Source: a virus
DNA length: 64,000 bases
Virus record (IMG/VR): IMGVR_UViG_3300032116_000088
Location: 1 to 64,000 of that record
Strand: one strand, 5' to 3'
Part shown: piece by piece, positions 40,439-48,753 of the stretch
Position numbering within the stretch: position 1 is the stretch's first letter
Layout: every line of letters starts with the position of its first letter
Made by a program: the position numbers and the translations under genes
Notes under the pieces: model-generated
What the model was told of the DNA's origin: nothing
Database searches by the model: none
The model's input: only the letters and a program-made list of their open reading frames with translations

Positions 40439-40857
40439 TGAAGGGCGGAGACATTTCAAATGAAACTCCGCCACGCATTATAGTTTTAATTAATGTTGTT
40501 GGAGAGATTGAGTCTGTTAAAGTTAAAAAGAACTTTCTACAACAAGAATCAAAACAAGTAATTAAAAAACTTGATTTACGTTCTCTTTCTCATTTGTGGA
40601 ATTTAGCGAATAAATACGGATTAGCTGTTGAGCTGGCTGCATTTGAGGATGAGGGATGGTCCCAAGAAGACTTAGATAAATTAATGGAGTCTTTAGAGCG
40701 TCGTATATCAAATCCTTTTAATTACGCTGAGGTGTACACTGATGTCGATGAGTTCATCTCTTTACTCCCATACAGGGCAAATCTAAAAGGCGTAGTAGAT
40801 ATTCCAGGAAGAGTTGCAATGTATGGGTCCTGGGGCTTAGAATTAAATAACTTATAG
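40438..40857 (+). CDS. Unknown replication-region protein (139 aa)
   Basis: It starts in an overlap with the SWIM gene. The alpha/beta protein has an N-terminal strand IIVLINVVGEIESVKVKKNF, a central helix LSHLWNLANKYGLAVELAAF and a C-terminal VDIPGRVAMYGSWGLEL. The layout recalls a degenerate HAD-like fold, but the catalytic Asp-x-Asp at the first strand is missing, so I do not assign it. A GGAGG site of the next gene overlaps its end. Confidence 0.6.
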   Translation: MKGGDISNETPPRIIVLINVVGEIESVKVKKNFLQQESKQVIKKLDLRSLSHLWNLANKYGLAVELAAFEDEGWSQEDLDKLMESLERRISNPFNYAEVYTDVDEFISLLPYRANLKGVVDIPGRVAMYGSWGLELNNL

Positions 40858-40867
40858 GAGGCAAAAA

Positions 40868-42121
40868 ATGGCAGCAGATAACGAATACCGTTTAGTCAGC
40901 AAGGTTATTCTTGACCGCAATATTATTCCAGTATTGGAACGCGGTATCAAAGATGACTGGATTGTTGATGATGATTTACGTCGTGTATGGAAGTTTGTTC
41001 GTGAACACTACGCTAATTATCGTGAAGTTCCGACAGCCGTAGCGGTAAACGATAACTTTCCAAATTTTAAAACACTCAAAGTCGAAGACTCTCTCGATTA
41101 TCTTATTGATAAGATGGTTGAGTTTCGCCGTCGCACTTTAACTAGGAACAGCGTAGAAGACGTGGTTCTTGCTTTAAACAGTAATGACCATGAAGGTGCT
41201 TTAGCAGAGATGTCTCGTGCAATTACTATTGTAAATGAACAAGGTATCATCGGTACTACTCACGTTGATTTGAGCAAAGACCCTGACCGTCGTTGGGAAG
41301 AGTACGAGAATCTTATGAATGCCAAAATGCTTGGTGTTCCTACCGGATTCGCAAAGATTGATGAGGCTACAGCTGGATTACAGGGCGGTCAGTTGATTAC
41401 TGTTATTGCTCCACCAAAGACCGGTAAGTCGCAGATAGCACTTCAGATGGCTATCAATGTTCATTCTGCAGGATTAGTTCCTATGTTCCAGTCGTTTGAG
41501 ATGAGTAACCGTGAACAGTCTCAACGTCACGATGCGATGCGTGCACATATTTCTGCTGGTCGTTTTCGTCGTGGTAAACTAAACACGTCAGAAGAAGACC
41601 GTTTAATTAAACTTTATGACGAAATGAAGACTGAGCATCCATTTCATTTGGTTGATGCTGTGAATGGTTTGACAGTTGATTCGCTGGTCGCAAAAGCGGA
41701 GCAGCTCAAGCCGGACGTACTTTTTGTGGATGGTGTTTATTTGATGATGGACCAGGTGACTGGTGATGCAAACACTCCTCAGGCTTTGACTAATATTACT
41801 CGTGCTTTGAAGCGTGTGGCTCAGAAGTTGGATATTCCGGTTATTATTACAACACAAACATTGTTGTGGAAGATGAAGGGTGGCAAGGTTTCTGCTGATT
41901 CTATTGGTTACTCGTCTTCGTTCTTCCAGGATTCGGATGTTATTTTGGGTTTGGAGCCGGTTGAGGCGGATGATGAGATTCGTTTGTTGAAGGTTGTTCA
42001 GGCCCGTAACTGTCCTCCATCGGAGACCTCTATTACTTGGAAGTGGGATACTGGTTGTTTCCATGATGAGACTGCTGCTGGTTCTTGCAAGTTTTGTACT
42101 CCTTGGTCAGGTAAGTTCTAA
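40868..42121 (+). CDS. DnaB-like replicative helicase
   Basis: The 417-residue protein has an N-terminal helical domain (LVSKVILDRNIIPVLERGIK) and a RecA-fold motor with Walker A APPKTGKSQ (about 181-189). Other motifs are FQSFEMSNREQS, LFVDGVYLMMD (Walker B-like) and the helicase motif VIITTQTLLWKM. It unwinds DNA at the phage fork with the loader and primase next door. An unusual Cys-rich tail (SCKFCTPWSGKF) is present. Leucine codon use changes inside the gene: roughly the last third uses TTG heavily, unlike the first part. Confidence 0.9.
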   Translation: MAADNEYRLVSKVILDRNIIPVLERGIKDDWIVDDDLRRVWKFVREHYANYREVPTAVAVNDNFPNFKTLKVEDSLDYLIDKMVEFRRRTLTRNSVEDVVLALNSNDHEGALAEMSRAITIVNEQGIIGTTHVDLSKDPDRRWEEYENLMNAKMLGVPTGFAKIDEATAGLQGGQLITVIAPPKTGKSQIALQMAINVHSAGLVPMFQSFEMSNREQSQRHDAMRAHISAGRFRRGKLNTSEEDRLIKLYDEMKTEHPFHLVDAVNGLTVDSLVAKAEQLKPDVLFVDGVYLMMDQVTGDANTPQALTNITRALKRVAQKLDIPVIITTQTLLWKMKGGKVSADSIGYSSSFFQDSDVILGLEPVEADDEIRLLKVVQARNCPPSETSITWKWDTGCFHDETAAGSCKFCTPWSGKF

Positions 42122-43116
42122 TGCTTGTTGATATCCCGTTAGTTCTGGATGCGCTTGGCATTCAGTACGATGAGCGTGGTGTTGAGGCACACGCGTTGTG
42201 CCCTATGCATCACGTTCGTACTGGTCGTTCAGATAACTCTCCGTCTTGGTGGATTAACACTGAGACGGGTATGCACATTTGTTTTTCATGTGGATATAAG
42301 GGTAACCTGTTTCAGCTAGTTTGTGATATTAATGAATTTTATAAAGAGGTCTGGGGCACCGCATCTGAGTATGATTATGTTGCTGCTAGGATATGGCTGT
42401 CTCAGGTTTCTGAAATTCCTGCTGAAAAGCTTTTGGAGATGGTCCAGGCTTTGCCTAATCGTATTGAGGCTATTCCTAAGCCTATTCCGATGTCTGAGGC
42501 TAGGTTGGCTATTTTTGTTTCTCCTCCTGTTGAGGAGTTAGCTAAAAGGAATATCTCTGTTGATGCCGCTAAGCAGTACGGTATTTTGTGGGATGCAAAT
42601 AAATCAAATTGGATTCTTCCGTTGCGTGAGTCTGAAGAACTGAAACTGCTTGGTTGGCAGGAGAAGGGTACTGTACACCGCACGTTCTTTAACCGTCCCA
42701 CTGGCCTTCAAAAATCAAAAACATTATTTGGAATAGGAAATCAAAATGAAGAAGTTGTTGTGGTTGTTGAGTCTCCCCTTGATTGTGCTCGGCTTGCTAC
42801 TGCTGGAGTTATGGGAGCGGTTGCTATTTGTGGGTCGTCTATATCAGAGGAGCAAGTAAAGCTACTGCGTAGGTCAGATAAGATTATCGCTGCTTTTGAT
42901 AACGACCCTGCAGGACGCAAGGCGTCTGAGGAGCTGAGGAAGTTGGCTCGTAAATACGGTTTAAATCTGTTCTTTTTCAGCTATCCTAGTAATGGAGCAA
43001 AAGACCCAGGTGATTTAACGGATGACGAGATTGCGTGGGGCATTGCCAACGCTAAATCGTCAATACTTGGAGAATCTGCTTATGTTCAAAGGGACACTGA
43101 AACCGTATCAAGTTGA
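42121..43116 (+). CDS. DnaG-type primase (CHC2 zinc finger plus TOPRIM)
   Basis: The 331-residue protein has an N-terminal zinc finger (CPMHH at 27-31, then HICFSCGYKG with Cys54 and Cys57). The C-terminal TOPRIM domain shows VVVVESPLDCARLATAG and IIAAFDNDPAGRKAS, the acidic triad of primases. It makes RNA primers for the polymerase. It overlaps the helicase stop by one base and the SNF2 start by 35 bases. It is shorter than bacterial DnaG because the helicase-interaction domain is absent. Confidence 0.92.
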   Translation: MLVDIPLVLDALGIQYDERGVEAHALCPMHHVRTGRSDNSPSWWINTETGMHICFSCGYKGNLFQLVCDINEFYKEVWGTASEYDYVAARIWLSQVSEIPAEKLLEMVQALPNRIEAIPKPIPMSEARLAIFVSPPVEELAKRNISVDAAKQYGILWDANKSNWILPLRESEELKLLGWQEKGTVHRTFFNRPTGLQKSKTLFGIGNQNEEVVVVVESPLDCARLATAGVMGAVAICGSSISEEQVKLLRRSDKIIAAFDNDPAGRKASEELRKLARKYGLNLFFFSYPSNGAKDPGDLTDDEIAWGIANAKSSILGESAYVQRDTETVSS

Positions 43117-44632
43117 TGCTGTCGCCAAAATGGTCGCATCTAAGAAGATGCTTGTAGCCTATGAAATGGGTTTAGGTAAAACACCAATGACCATCGCTGC
43201 ATTAGAGCAGCTTAATCCAAACAAAATTTTAGTGCTTTGTTTAGCCAGTTTAAAATATCAATGGCAAAAAGAAATAGAAAAGTTTAGTGATTCCACTGCA
43301 ATTGTTATTGATGGAACTCCGTCTCAACGATTTAAGCAGTATGCGGATGCTGAAAATTATAAATATGTAATTATGAATTATGAGCAGGTAGTAAATGACT
43401 GGGATACTATTAAGGCTTTTGATTTTAGTGCTGTGGTCTGTGATGAGGCGACCGCTATTAAAGGATTTCGAGCCAAGCGAGCTAAGAAAGTTAAAGATTT
43501 ATCCAAAAACATTCCCGTAAGATTCGCTTTAACTGGTACTCCAATTGAAAACGGTAAGCCAGAAGAAATATATTCTATTATGCAGTTTGTTGACTCAAAA
43601 GTTTTAGGGCGATTTGATTTATTTGATAGAACGTTTATTGTTCGAAATCATTTTGGCGGAGTTCAACGTTACCGAAATCTGCCTACATTACATGAGATTA
43701 TGAAGAAGCATTCTGTTCGTAAGTCTCAAAAAGACGACGATGTTAAACCATTTCTTCCTGATGCAGTATATAGGCAACCCTTATTAGTTCCTATGGATTC
43801 TTACTCATCAAAAGTTTACGCTCATGTAGCTAAGGATTTGTATGGACTATTATTAGACGCACGTGAGATGTTTGGTTCTAGTTTTAATTTAGCCGCTCAT
43901 TATGGTCAATCGTATCAGCCAGGAGACCCAGCTAATGAACTGCGGGGGCAAATTATGTCTAGAATTACAGCTTTAAGAATGCTTTGTTCTTCTCCTAATT
44001 CTTTACTTAAAAGTGCTGTAAATTTTGAAGAAGGTAATGGAGGAAGCTCTTACATACATTCTTTAGGAGAACTGCTAACGGGTTTGACACGAAATAATAA
44101 GTTAGACTATACTATTACCTATCTTAAAGAGCATTTAAATATTGATGAATCATATAAAGCTGTAGTTTTTTCCTCTTATTTAGATTCTGTAGATAATATT
44201 GTAAAAGAACTTGCTAAAAACAACATAAAAGCTGTAAAATATACAGGAGAGATGAATGCTAAACAAAAAGAAGAAGCCAAAGTCTCCTTTCAAGGAGGAG
44301 CTGATATTCGCGTTTTGGTTAGCTCTGACGCTGGTGGTTATGGCGTGGATTTACCTCAAGCTAATCTCCTCTTAAACTATGACCAGCCCTGGAGTTCCGG
44401 TCTTGCCGTTCAAAGAAATGGTAGAATAAATAGGACTTCAAGCGACTGGACAACCATTACAATTCAAGATATACTAATGAAAGATTCTATTGAGCAACGT
44501 CAGTACGAGATGCTCAAGCAGAAAGGCAACGTTGCGGGAGCAATTCTAGACGGGGCAAATATCAACTCCAAGGGAGGGGTTGACTTAACAGTTGGAAGTC
44601 TGATAAACTTCTTAACAAACAACTTGCTGTAG
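43082..44632 (+). CDS. SNF2/DEAD-box-superfamily DNA helicase (UvsW-like role)
   Basis: Start ATG 43082 is chosen to limit the overlap with the primase; an upstream ATG at 43022 is less likely. The 516-residue SF2 protein has Q-motif-like KPYQVDAV, Walker A YEMGLGKTPM (27-36), a DEAT box in VVCDEATAIKG (about 118) and motif III FALTGTPIENG. Motif VI is QRNGRINRTSSDW (about 444). SNF2 proteins move on duplex or branched DNA; in T4 UvsW drives branch migration and origin shut-off. A role in recombination-dependent replication is likely. Confidence 0.88.
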   Translation: MFKGTLKPYQVDAVAKMVASKKMLVAYEMGLGKTPMTIAALEQLNPNKILVLCLASLKYQWQKEIEKFSDSTAIVIDGTPSQRFKQYADAENYKYVIMNYEQVVNDWDTIKAFDFSAVVCDEATAIKGFRAKRAKKVKDLSKNIPVRFALTGTPIENGKPEEIYSIMQFVDSKVLGRFDLFDRTFIVRNHFGGVQRYRNLPTLHEIMKKHSVRKSQKDDDVKPFLPDAVYRQPLLVPMDSYSSKVYAHVAKDLYGLLLDAREMFGSSFNLAAHYGQSYQPGDPANELRGQIMSRITALRMLCSSPNSLLKSAVNFEEGNGGSSYIHSLGELLTGLTRNNKLDYTITYLKEHLNIDESYKAVVFSSYLDSVDNIVKELAKNNIKAVKYTGEMNAKQKEEAKVSFQGGADIRVLVSSDAGGYGVDLPQANLLLNYDQPWSSGLAVQRNGRINRTSSDWTTITIQDILMKDSIEQRQYEMLKQKGNVAGAILDGANINSKGGVDLTVGSLINFLTNNLL

Positions 44633-44641
44633 GAGGCAAAA

Positions 44642-45082
44642 ATGGCAAATCTAATTCCCGAAGAAGGGCGCGTATCCAATCCTGATGATTTTGAATCCCA
44701 GGTTCGTGAATACATTAAAATCAAAAACTCAATGGAAATCTTTGAGGCTCGTCAAAAAGAACTACGTGAGAAGCTGTTTTCAGTTTTAGACACTGATGGT
44801 CTTGAAGATGAAAAGGGTAACCTACAATTCGAACTAGAACAGGCTGTTGATGGCATTGTTCGTATTGAAAAACAACGTCGCTCATCTAGAAAAATTGATG
44901 AGTTCCGTGCAGATGAAATAATCGCAGAGCTTGGACTTGAAAATGACGTCTATGAAATGAAGCGTGTTATTAATGAAGATGCACTAATGGCCGCATACTA
45001 TGAGGACAAAATTACTGAACAACAACTTGATGAAATGTTCCCTGTAACTGTTACTTGGGCGCTTCGCACACTAAAGAAGTAG
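44642..45082 (+). CDS. Unknown helical protein (146 aa)
   Basis: It follows an AGGAGG site 9 bases after the SNF2 gene. The N-terminal ~60 residues are helical and charged (FESQVREYIKIKNSMEIFEA, QKELREKLFSVLDTDG). The middle is beta (FELEQAVDGIVRIEKQRRSS) and the C-terminus is helical (LMAAYYEDKITEQQLDEMFP). It looks like a well-folded DNA-metabolism accessory protein, but I do not recognise the family. Confidence 0.65.
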   Translation: MANLIPEEGRVSNPDDFESQVREYIKIKNSMEIFEARQKELREKLFSVLDTDGLEDEKGNLQFELEQAVDGIVRIEKQRRSSRKIDEFRADEIIAELGLENDVYEMKRVINEDALMAAYYEDKITEQQLDEMFPVTVTWALRTLKK

Positions 45083-45086
45083 ATTA

Positions 45087-45485
45087 ATGAAAAAACTATT
45101 TGCAGTAGCAGGAACCGCCCTGCTGATGATTGGACTAGCTAGCTGTTCTAGTAACAACTCTGCTACATCATCACCAACGTATACAGCAACGTCGGAGCCA
45201 ACTCCTACGTATACCCCAGAACCAACGTACAGCGTAGATGAAATTTATGTTGCAGCTATTCGCAACCAATACCCCTACTACGCAAGCTTGTATAGCGATT
45301 CAGAACTAATTAATATCGGAAAAACTGGTTGCCAGTACTTTTCTGAAGGAGGAACATTTGAAGAGCTTGCGTACTATTTAGTTTCAACAATTGATGCTGA
45401 CGAAGAAGCCTTTGGTTTCATGGGCTTTGTAATTGGCGCAGGCGTTTCCTCTTATTGTCCACAATATAAGTACTTGTTAAGCTAA
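45087..45485 (+). CDS. Lipoprotein with DUF732-like domain
   Basis: The 132-residue protein begins with a textbook lipoprotein signal: MKKLFAVAGTALLMIGLASC, with lipobox LASC and Cys20. A Thr/Pro/Ser linker of about 27 residues follows. The mature domain (VDEIYVAAIRNQYP, then LINIGKTGCQYFSEGG and VSSYCPQYKYLL) has the two conserved cysteines and the ending typical of DUF732, a family I know mainly from actinobacterial secreted proteins. The product should be anchored on the host outer membrane face of the cytoplasmic membrane. It lies inside the replication operon, an odd place for a surface protein. Superinfection exclusion is a plausible role. Confidence 0.82.
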   Translation: MKKLFAVAGTALLMIGLASCSSNNSATSSPTYTATSEPTPTYTPEPTYSVDEIYVAAIRNQYPYYASLYSDSELINIGKTGCQYFSEGGTFEELAYYLVSTIDADEEAFGFMGFVIGAGVSSYCPQYKYLLS

Positions 45486-45489
45486 ACCA

Positions 45490-45960
45490 ATGCCAGGACT
45501 ACGTAGCGACGCCGAGATTCTCAAAGCATTTGAGGGTCTAGACAAAGCACCCGGTTCTAAAAAAGAACGCCGTAAACCATCTGAATTATCAGAAAAACGT
45601 CGTAAACAAGCTTCCGGAGAATCAAATGGTTGGGATGCTAACCCAATTATTAAAAATTTAAAGGGAGTAGAAACAGAAGTTTTTACCATCAAAGCTCTTG
45701 CGGATGCACTAGAAAAGCAAGTGGTTACAATCCGCTTATGGGAGAAAAAAGGTTATATACCAATTGCCCCATATCGCTTGCGTTCCAAGAGCCTTAATGG
45801 TAAAAAGGTAAATGGGAATCGCGTTTATACTCGTGAGTTAATCGAGATTGCCATCGAGGAGTTTGCAAAACGCAATCTTCTCGGTACCGCTCGTGTAGAG
45901 TGGAAAAAATTGCATGATTTGACCGAAGTACTTGTGCAACGGTGGAAAGATGCATTATAA
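45490..45960 (+). CDS. MerR-like helix-turn-helix regulator
   Basis: The 156-residue protein has a long basic N-terminal tail (KAPGSKKERRKPSELSEKRR). A MerR-type HTH follows at about 60-100: FTIKALADALEKQVVTIRLW, EKKGYIPIAPYR, then NGNRVYTRELIEIAIEEF. MerR-like proteins bind promoters with long spacers; in phages small MerR-like proteins often act as excisionase-like or transcription factors. It lies directly upstream of a good promoter candidate and the ssDNA-binding protein gene, which it might control. Confidence 0.75.
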   Translation: MPGLRSDAEILKAFEGLDKAPGSKKERRKPSELSEKRRKQASGESNGWDANPIIKNLKGVETEVFTIKALADALEKQVVTIRLWEKKGYIPIAPYRLRSKSLNGKKVNGNRVYTRELIEIAIEEFAKRNLLGTARVEWKKLHDLTEVLVQRWKDAL

Positions 45961-45961
45961 T
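45932..45961 (+). promoter_or_regulatory. Promoter candidate for the ssDNA-binding protein gene
   Basis: TTGTGC (45932-45937) and a perfect TATAAT (45956-45961) are separated by 18 bases, near-consensus sigma-70/SigA elements. They overlap the end of the MerR-like gene and lie about 67 bases before ATG 46029, where a comparatively long 68-base leader is found. A terminator after the downstream gene would make this a single-gene transcript. Confidence 0.45.
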
Positions 45962-46028
45962 AAATAAGTAGGCAGATGCCTCAAACAAAAAAGTAGTCGA
46001 AAGACTCAAGACTAAGGAAATATACATT

Positions 46029-46685
46029 ATGAATTACACACCAACAGTTAATGCAGATGACTATCTAGCAGAAGACACCGTTGACAATGCTGCAAAGCAC
46101 GGTACCACCGTTCAGTCTGGATGGGGAGCTGCTGCTTCAGCATTAAAGCCAAAGCGTGAGGCTGGAGATTATCCAACCGATTTCCGCTTTAGCGAGCAGG
46201 CACAACTTATCCGCTTTATGCAGGATGAGCCATTCGCAGTTTACGAATTGCACTGGATTGATGCCATCAAGGAAGGCCGTCGTTCGTTTGTTTGCCTAGG
46301 TGATGATTGCCCATTGTGCACTATCGCAGGAGATAAGCCTCGCCCTAAGTTTGCCTTCAACATCATCGTTCTCTCCGATGGTGAGCCTAATGTACAAATC
46401 ATGACTGCACCTCCGTCATTCGCTCGTCAGCTTCAGGCTGCAAATGATGACCCTCGTCGCGGTCCACTGACCAAGTATTACTGGGCTGTTTCTCGCACTG
46501 GCTCAGGTAACACTACCCAGTACACATTAGACCGTGTACGTGGTACTGACCTGGCAGACGAGTGGGAGTTGGATGAAGAAAGTATTAATACTTTCGCTAC
46601 ATCGGCAGTAGCATATGACAAGAGCGCAGTCTACGTGAGCCCCCGCGAAGACTTATTGAAGGTCGCTCGCCAACTCATTTCCTAA
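46029..46685 (+). CDS. Single-stranded DNA-binding protein (T4 gp32-like type)
   Basis: The 218-residue protein has an OB-like beta pattern with a zinc-type cysteine cluster (SFVCLGDDCPLCTIAGDKPR, C-x4-C-x2-C). It also has FAFNIIVLSDGEPNVQIMTA and an acidic part near WELDEESI. This resembles gp32-type SSBs of phages, which coat ssDNA during replication and recombination. Codon use is strongly biased and it has its own promoter candidate and terminator, both consistent with high expression. The acidic tail common in SSBs is less clear here. Confidence 0.75.
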   Translation: MNYTPTVNADDYLAEDTVDNAAKHGTTVQSGWGAAASALKPKREAGDYPTDFRFSEQAQLIRFMQDEPFAVYELHWIDAIKEGRRSFVCLGDDCPLCTIAGDKPRPKFAFNIIVLSDGEPNVQIMTAPPSFARQLQAANDDPRRGPLTKYYWAVSRTGSGNTTQYTLDRVRGTDLADEWELDEESINTFATSAVAYDKSAVYVSPREDLLKVARQLIS

Positions 46686-46694
46686 CCACTCATT

Positions 46695-46740
46695 GTGGGG
46701 AGCCAGAGTCTTTTTGACGCCTTTCTATCTGGCTCCCCAC
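46695..46740 (+). terminator. Long hairpin terminator after the ssDNA-binding protein gene
   Basis: GTGGGGAGCCAGA (46695-46707) and TCTGGCTCCCCAC (46728-46740) pair perfectly for 13 bp around a 20-base loop. A T-run (TTTTT) is in the loop, and only a short ATTTT follows after the stem. It starts 9 bases after the stop. This is probably a terminator or an mRNA-protecting hairpin for an abundant transcript. Confidence 0.75.
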
Positions 46741-46761
46741 CCATAATTTTCGGGGCTTAAT

Positions 46762-48753
46762 ATGAACATAATTACAACACTAAAACAGTTAAATGAATTT
46801 GTAGATTACTACTCTAAAGTAGACGCATTTGCATTTGACGTTGAAACTATTGGCGATAACCGCCTGTATCCAGTCATTAATGATGTGTGCTGGATATCTT
46901 TTGCTACCGAAGGTCGTGTAGATGTTATTCCCATGGGTCATCCTAATGGAGAACTAGAAGGATATGACAAACCTCTTTTACTTCAAGGCCAACGTCGTTT
47001 GGCTGAAGGTAAGACTATTCTTGAATCTCATTACTCTAAAGATGAGCGTAAATGGACTGCTAAATTTGGAGAGGCACCAGAACAGCTGACTCCTCGTGAA
47101 GTATTTGATGCTATTCGTCCATTACTATTTGGGCCACAGTTGAAGGTTGCTCATAATGCAAAGTTTGATTTAAAATCAGTGGCTAAGTATTACTCAGGGC
47201 AAGTTCCTGTTGGTCCTTATTTTGATACTATGATGGCTGCTTTTATAATAAACAATTTAAATAAGTTTGATTTAGGTTTGAAGTCCTGTGTTCAACGTGA
47301 ACTGGGTGTAGATATGGAAAAGGGTATTGGTGAAAATGTTGCTTTATATTCTTTTAGTGATGTCGCTAACTATTCTGGTATTGATGCAGATTTAACCTGG
47401 AAGTTATATAAAATACTTTCTTCTAAAATTACAGGAAACCTTGAAAAAGTTTGGAAGCTAGAAATGGATGTTCTTGGTGCTCTGTGTGACATGGAGCTCA
47501 CTGGAGCTTACATAGACCAGGATGCGTTAAAAATTCTTGCTCAAGAAATTGAAAAAGGTAAATTAGATGCAGAGGCACGTTGCTACAAAGAGGCAGGTAA
47601 AGCATTTTCTATTAACTCCGTGCCTGTAAAGCAAGAACTATTATTTGGTGGAGAGTCTCCTCGTATTAAGCCTAACCCAAAGTTTAAAACGTCCTTAACT
47701 CCTAAAGGTGCAGAAGCACAAAAGAGTGGTGAAGAACTTACTCCAGCACACTTTTCGGTATCTGCAGAAGCCCTAGAATATTACCGTGGTAAAGATGCTT
47801 TAGTAGATGCCTTACTTGAGTACCAAGATTTGAATAAACTTATGACCACATATGTAACTCCTTACACTGGTGGTGAAGTAAAGAGGACTACCAATGGAAA
47901 AGTAAAAATTGAAGAACGTAAATCACTGTTAATTAATGGGCGTGTACATACCAATTTTAAAGCTCATGGAGCAGAAACTGGAAGGTTCTCATCGAGTGAG
48001 CCTAATCTACAAAATATTCCATCATCTGGAGAGTACGGTAAATTAGTTCGTGATTTGTTTGTAGCTCCTCCTGGACATAAGCTAGTAGTAGCAGATTATT
48101 CACAAATTGAACCTCGCATTATTGCTTCATTTAGTCAAGACCCTGTTCTCGTACAAAATTACTTAGATGGCGGAGATGTTTATACTGCCATTGGAGACAC
48201 CATGGGTGTTGACCGTAAAGCAGGTAAGGTTTTGGTTCTAGCTATCTCTTATGGCGTAGGTCCGGACAAAATTGCGTCATCTGTTGGGTGCTCTGTTAAA
48301 GAAGCCAAAGATTTATTAAATAGGTTTGAAGATGAATTCTCATCTATTTCTAAATATAAAAGCAAAGTTATTCGTATGGCAAAAGAAGCCGGAAAAATTC
48401 CATTTGTAGAAACTATCTTTGGTCGGCGCAGGTACATACCAGAACTACTTTCAAAAGATTTTAGTTTATTGGGCCGTGCAGAACGCCAGGCCTTTAACAC
48501 AGTTATACAGGGCTCAGCTGCAGACATAATGAAGCTTGCCTTGATTAGGGCTCATTCTTGTTTCAAAGATGACCCAGAAGTAAACGTAATATTAACTGTT
48601 CATGATGAATTGGTTACTATTACCCCTGAAGACAAAGCGGAACAAGTTGCAGAAGCAATCCGTCAATCTATGGAAGGAATTCACTTATCGCAAATTAGAG
48701 TCCCACTTATTGCAGATGTGAAAATTGTTGACAAGTGGGGTGAGGCGAAGTAA
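46762..48753 (+). CDS. Family A DNA polymerase with 3'-5' exonuclease
   Basis: The 663-residue replicative polymerase has an N-terminal proofreading exonuclease with FAFDVETIG (catalytic Asp/Glu). The palm has motif A VVADYSQIEPR (about 443-453), motif B RKAGKVLVLAISYG (485-498) and motif C VILTVHDELV (His-Asp-Glu). In motif B, Arg485, Lys489 and Tyr497 align with E. coli Pol I Arg754, Lys758 and Tyr766, and Leu493 aligns with Phe762, a position known to affect speed and fidelity. No 5'-3' exonuclease domain is present. Confidence 0.95.
   Translation: MNIITTLKQLNEFVDYYSKVDAFAFDVETIGDNRLYPVINDVCWISFATEGRVDVIPMGHPNGELEGYDKPLLLQGQRRLAEGKTILESHYSKDERKWTAKFGEAPEQLTPREVFDAIRPLLFGPQLKVAHNAKFDLKSVAKYYSGQVPVGPYFDTMMAAFIINNLNKFDLGLKSCVQRELGVDMEKGIGENVALYSFSDVANYSGIDADLTWKLYKILSSKITGNLEKVWKLEMDVLGALCDMELTGAYIDQDALKILAQEIEKGKLDAEARCYKEAGKAFSINSVPVKQELLFGGESPRIKPNPKFKTSLTPKGAEAQKSGEELTPAHFSVSAEALEYYRGKDALVDALLEYQDLNKLMTTYVTPYTGGEVKRTTNGKVKIEERKSLLINGRVHTNFKAHGAETGRFSSSEPNLQNIPSSGEYGKLVRDLFVAPPGHKLVVADYSQIEPRIIASFSQDPVLVQNYLDGGDVYTAIGDTMGVDRKAGKVLVLAISYGVGPDKIASSVGCSVKEAKDLLNRFEDEFSSISKYKSKVIRMAKEAGKIPFVETIFGRRRYIPELLSKDFSLLGRAERQAFNTVIQGSAADIMKLALIRAHSCFKDDPEVNVILTVHDELVTITPEDKAEQVAEAIRQSMEGIHLSQIRVPLIADVKIVDKWGEAK

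Noticed and set aside
40438-40857. HAD-family phosphatase assignment
   Set aside because: The first strand lacks the essential Asp-x-Asp and other motifs are not convincing, so only a fold-level similarity was noted.
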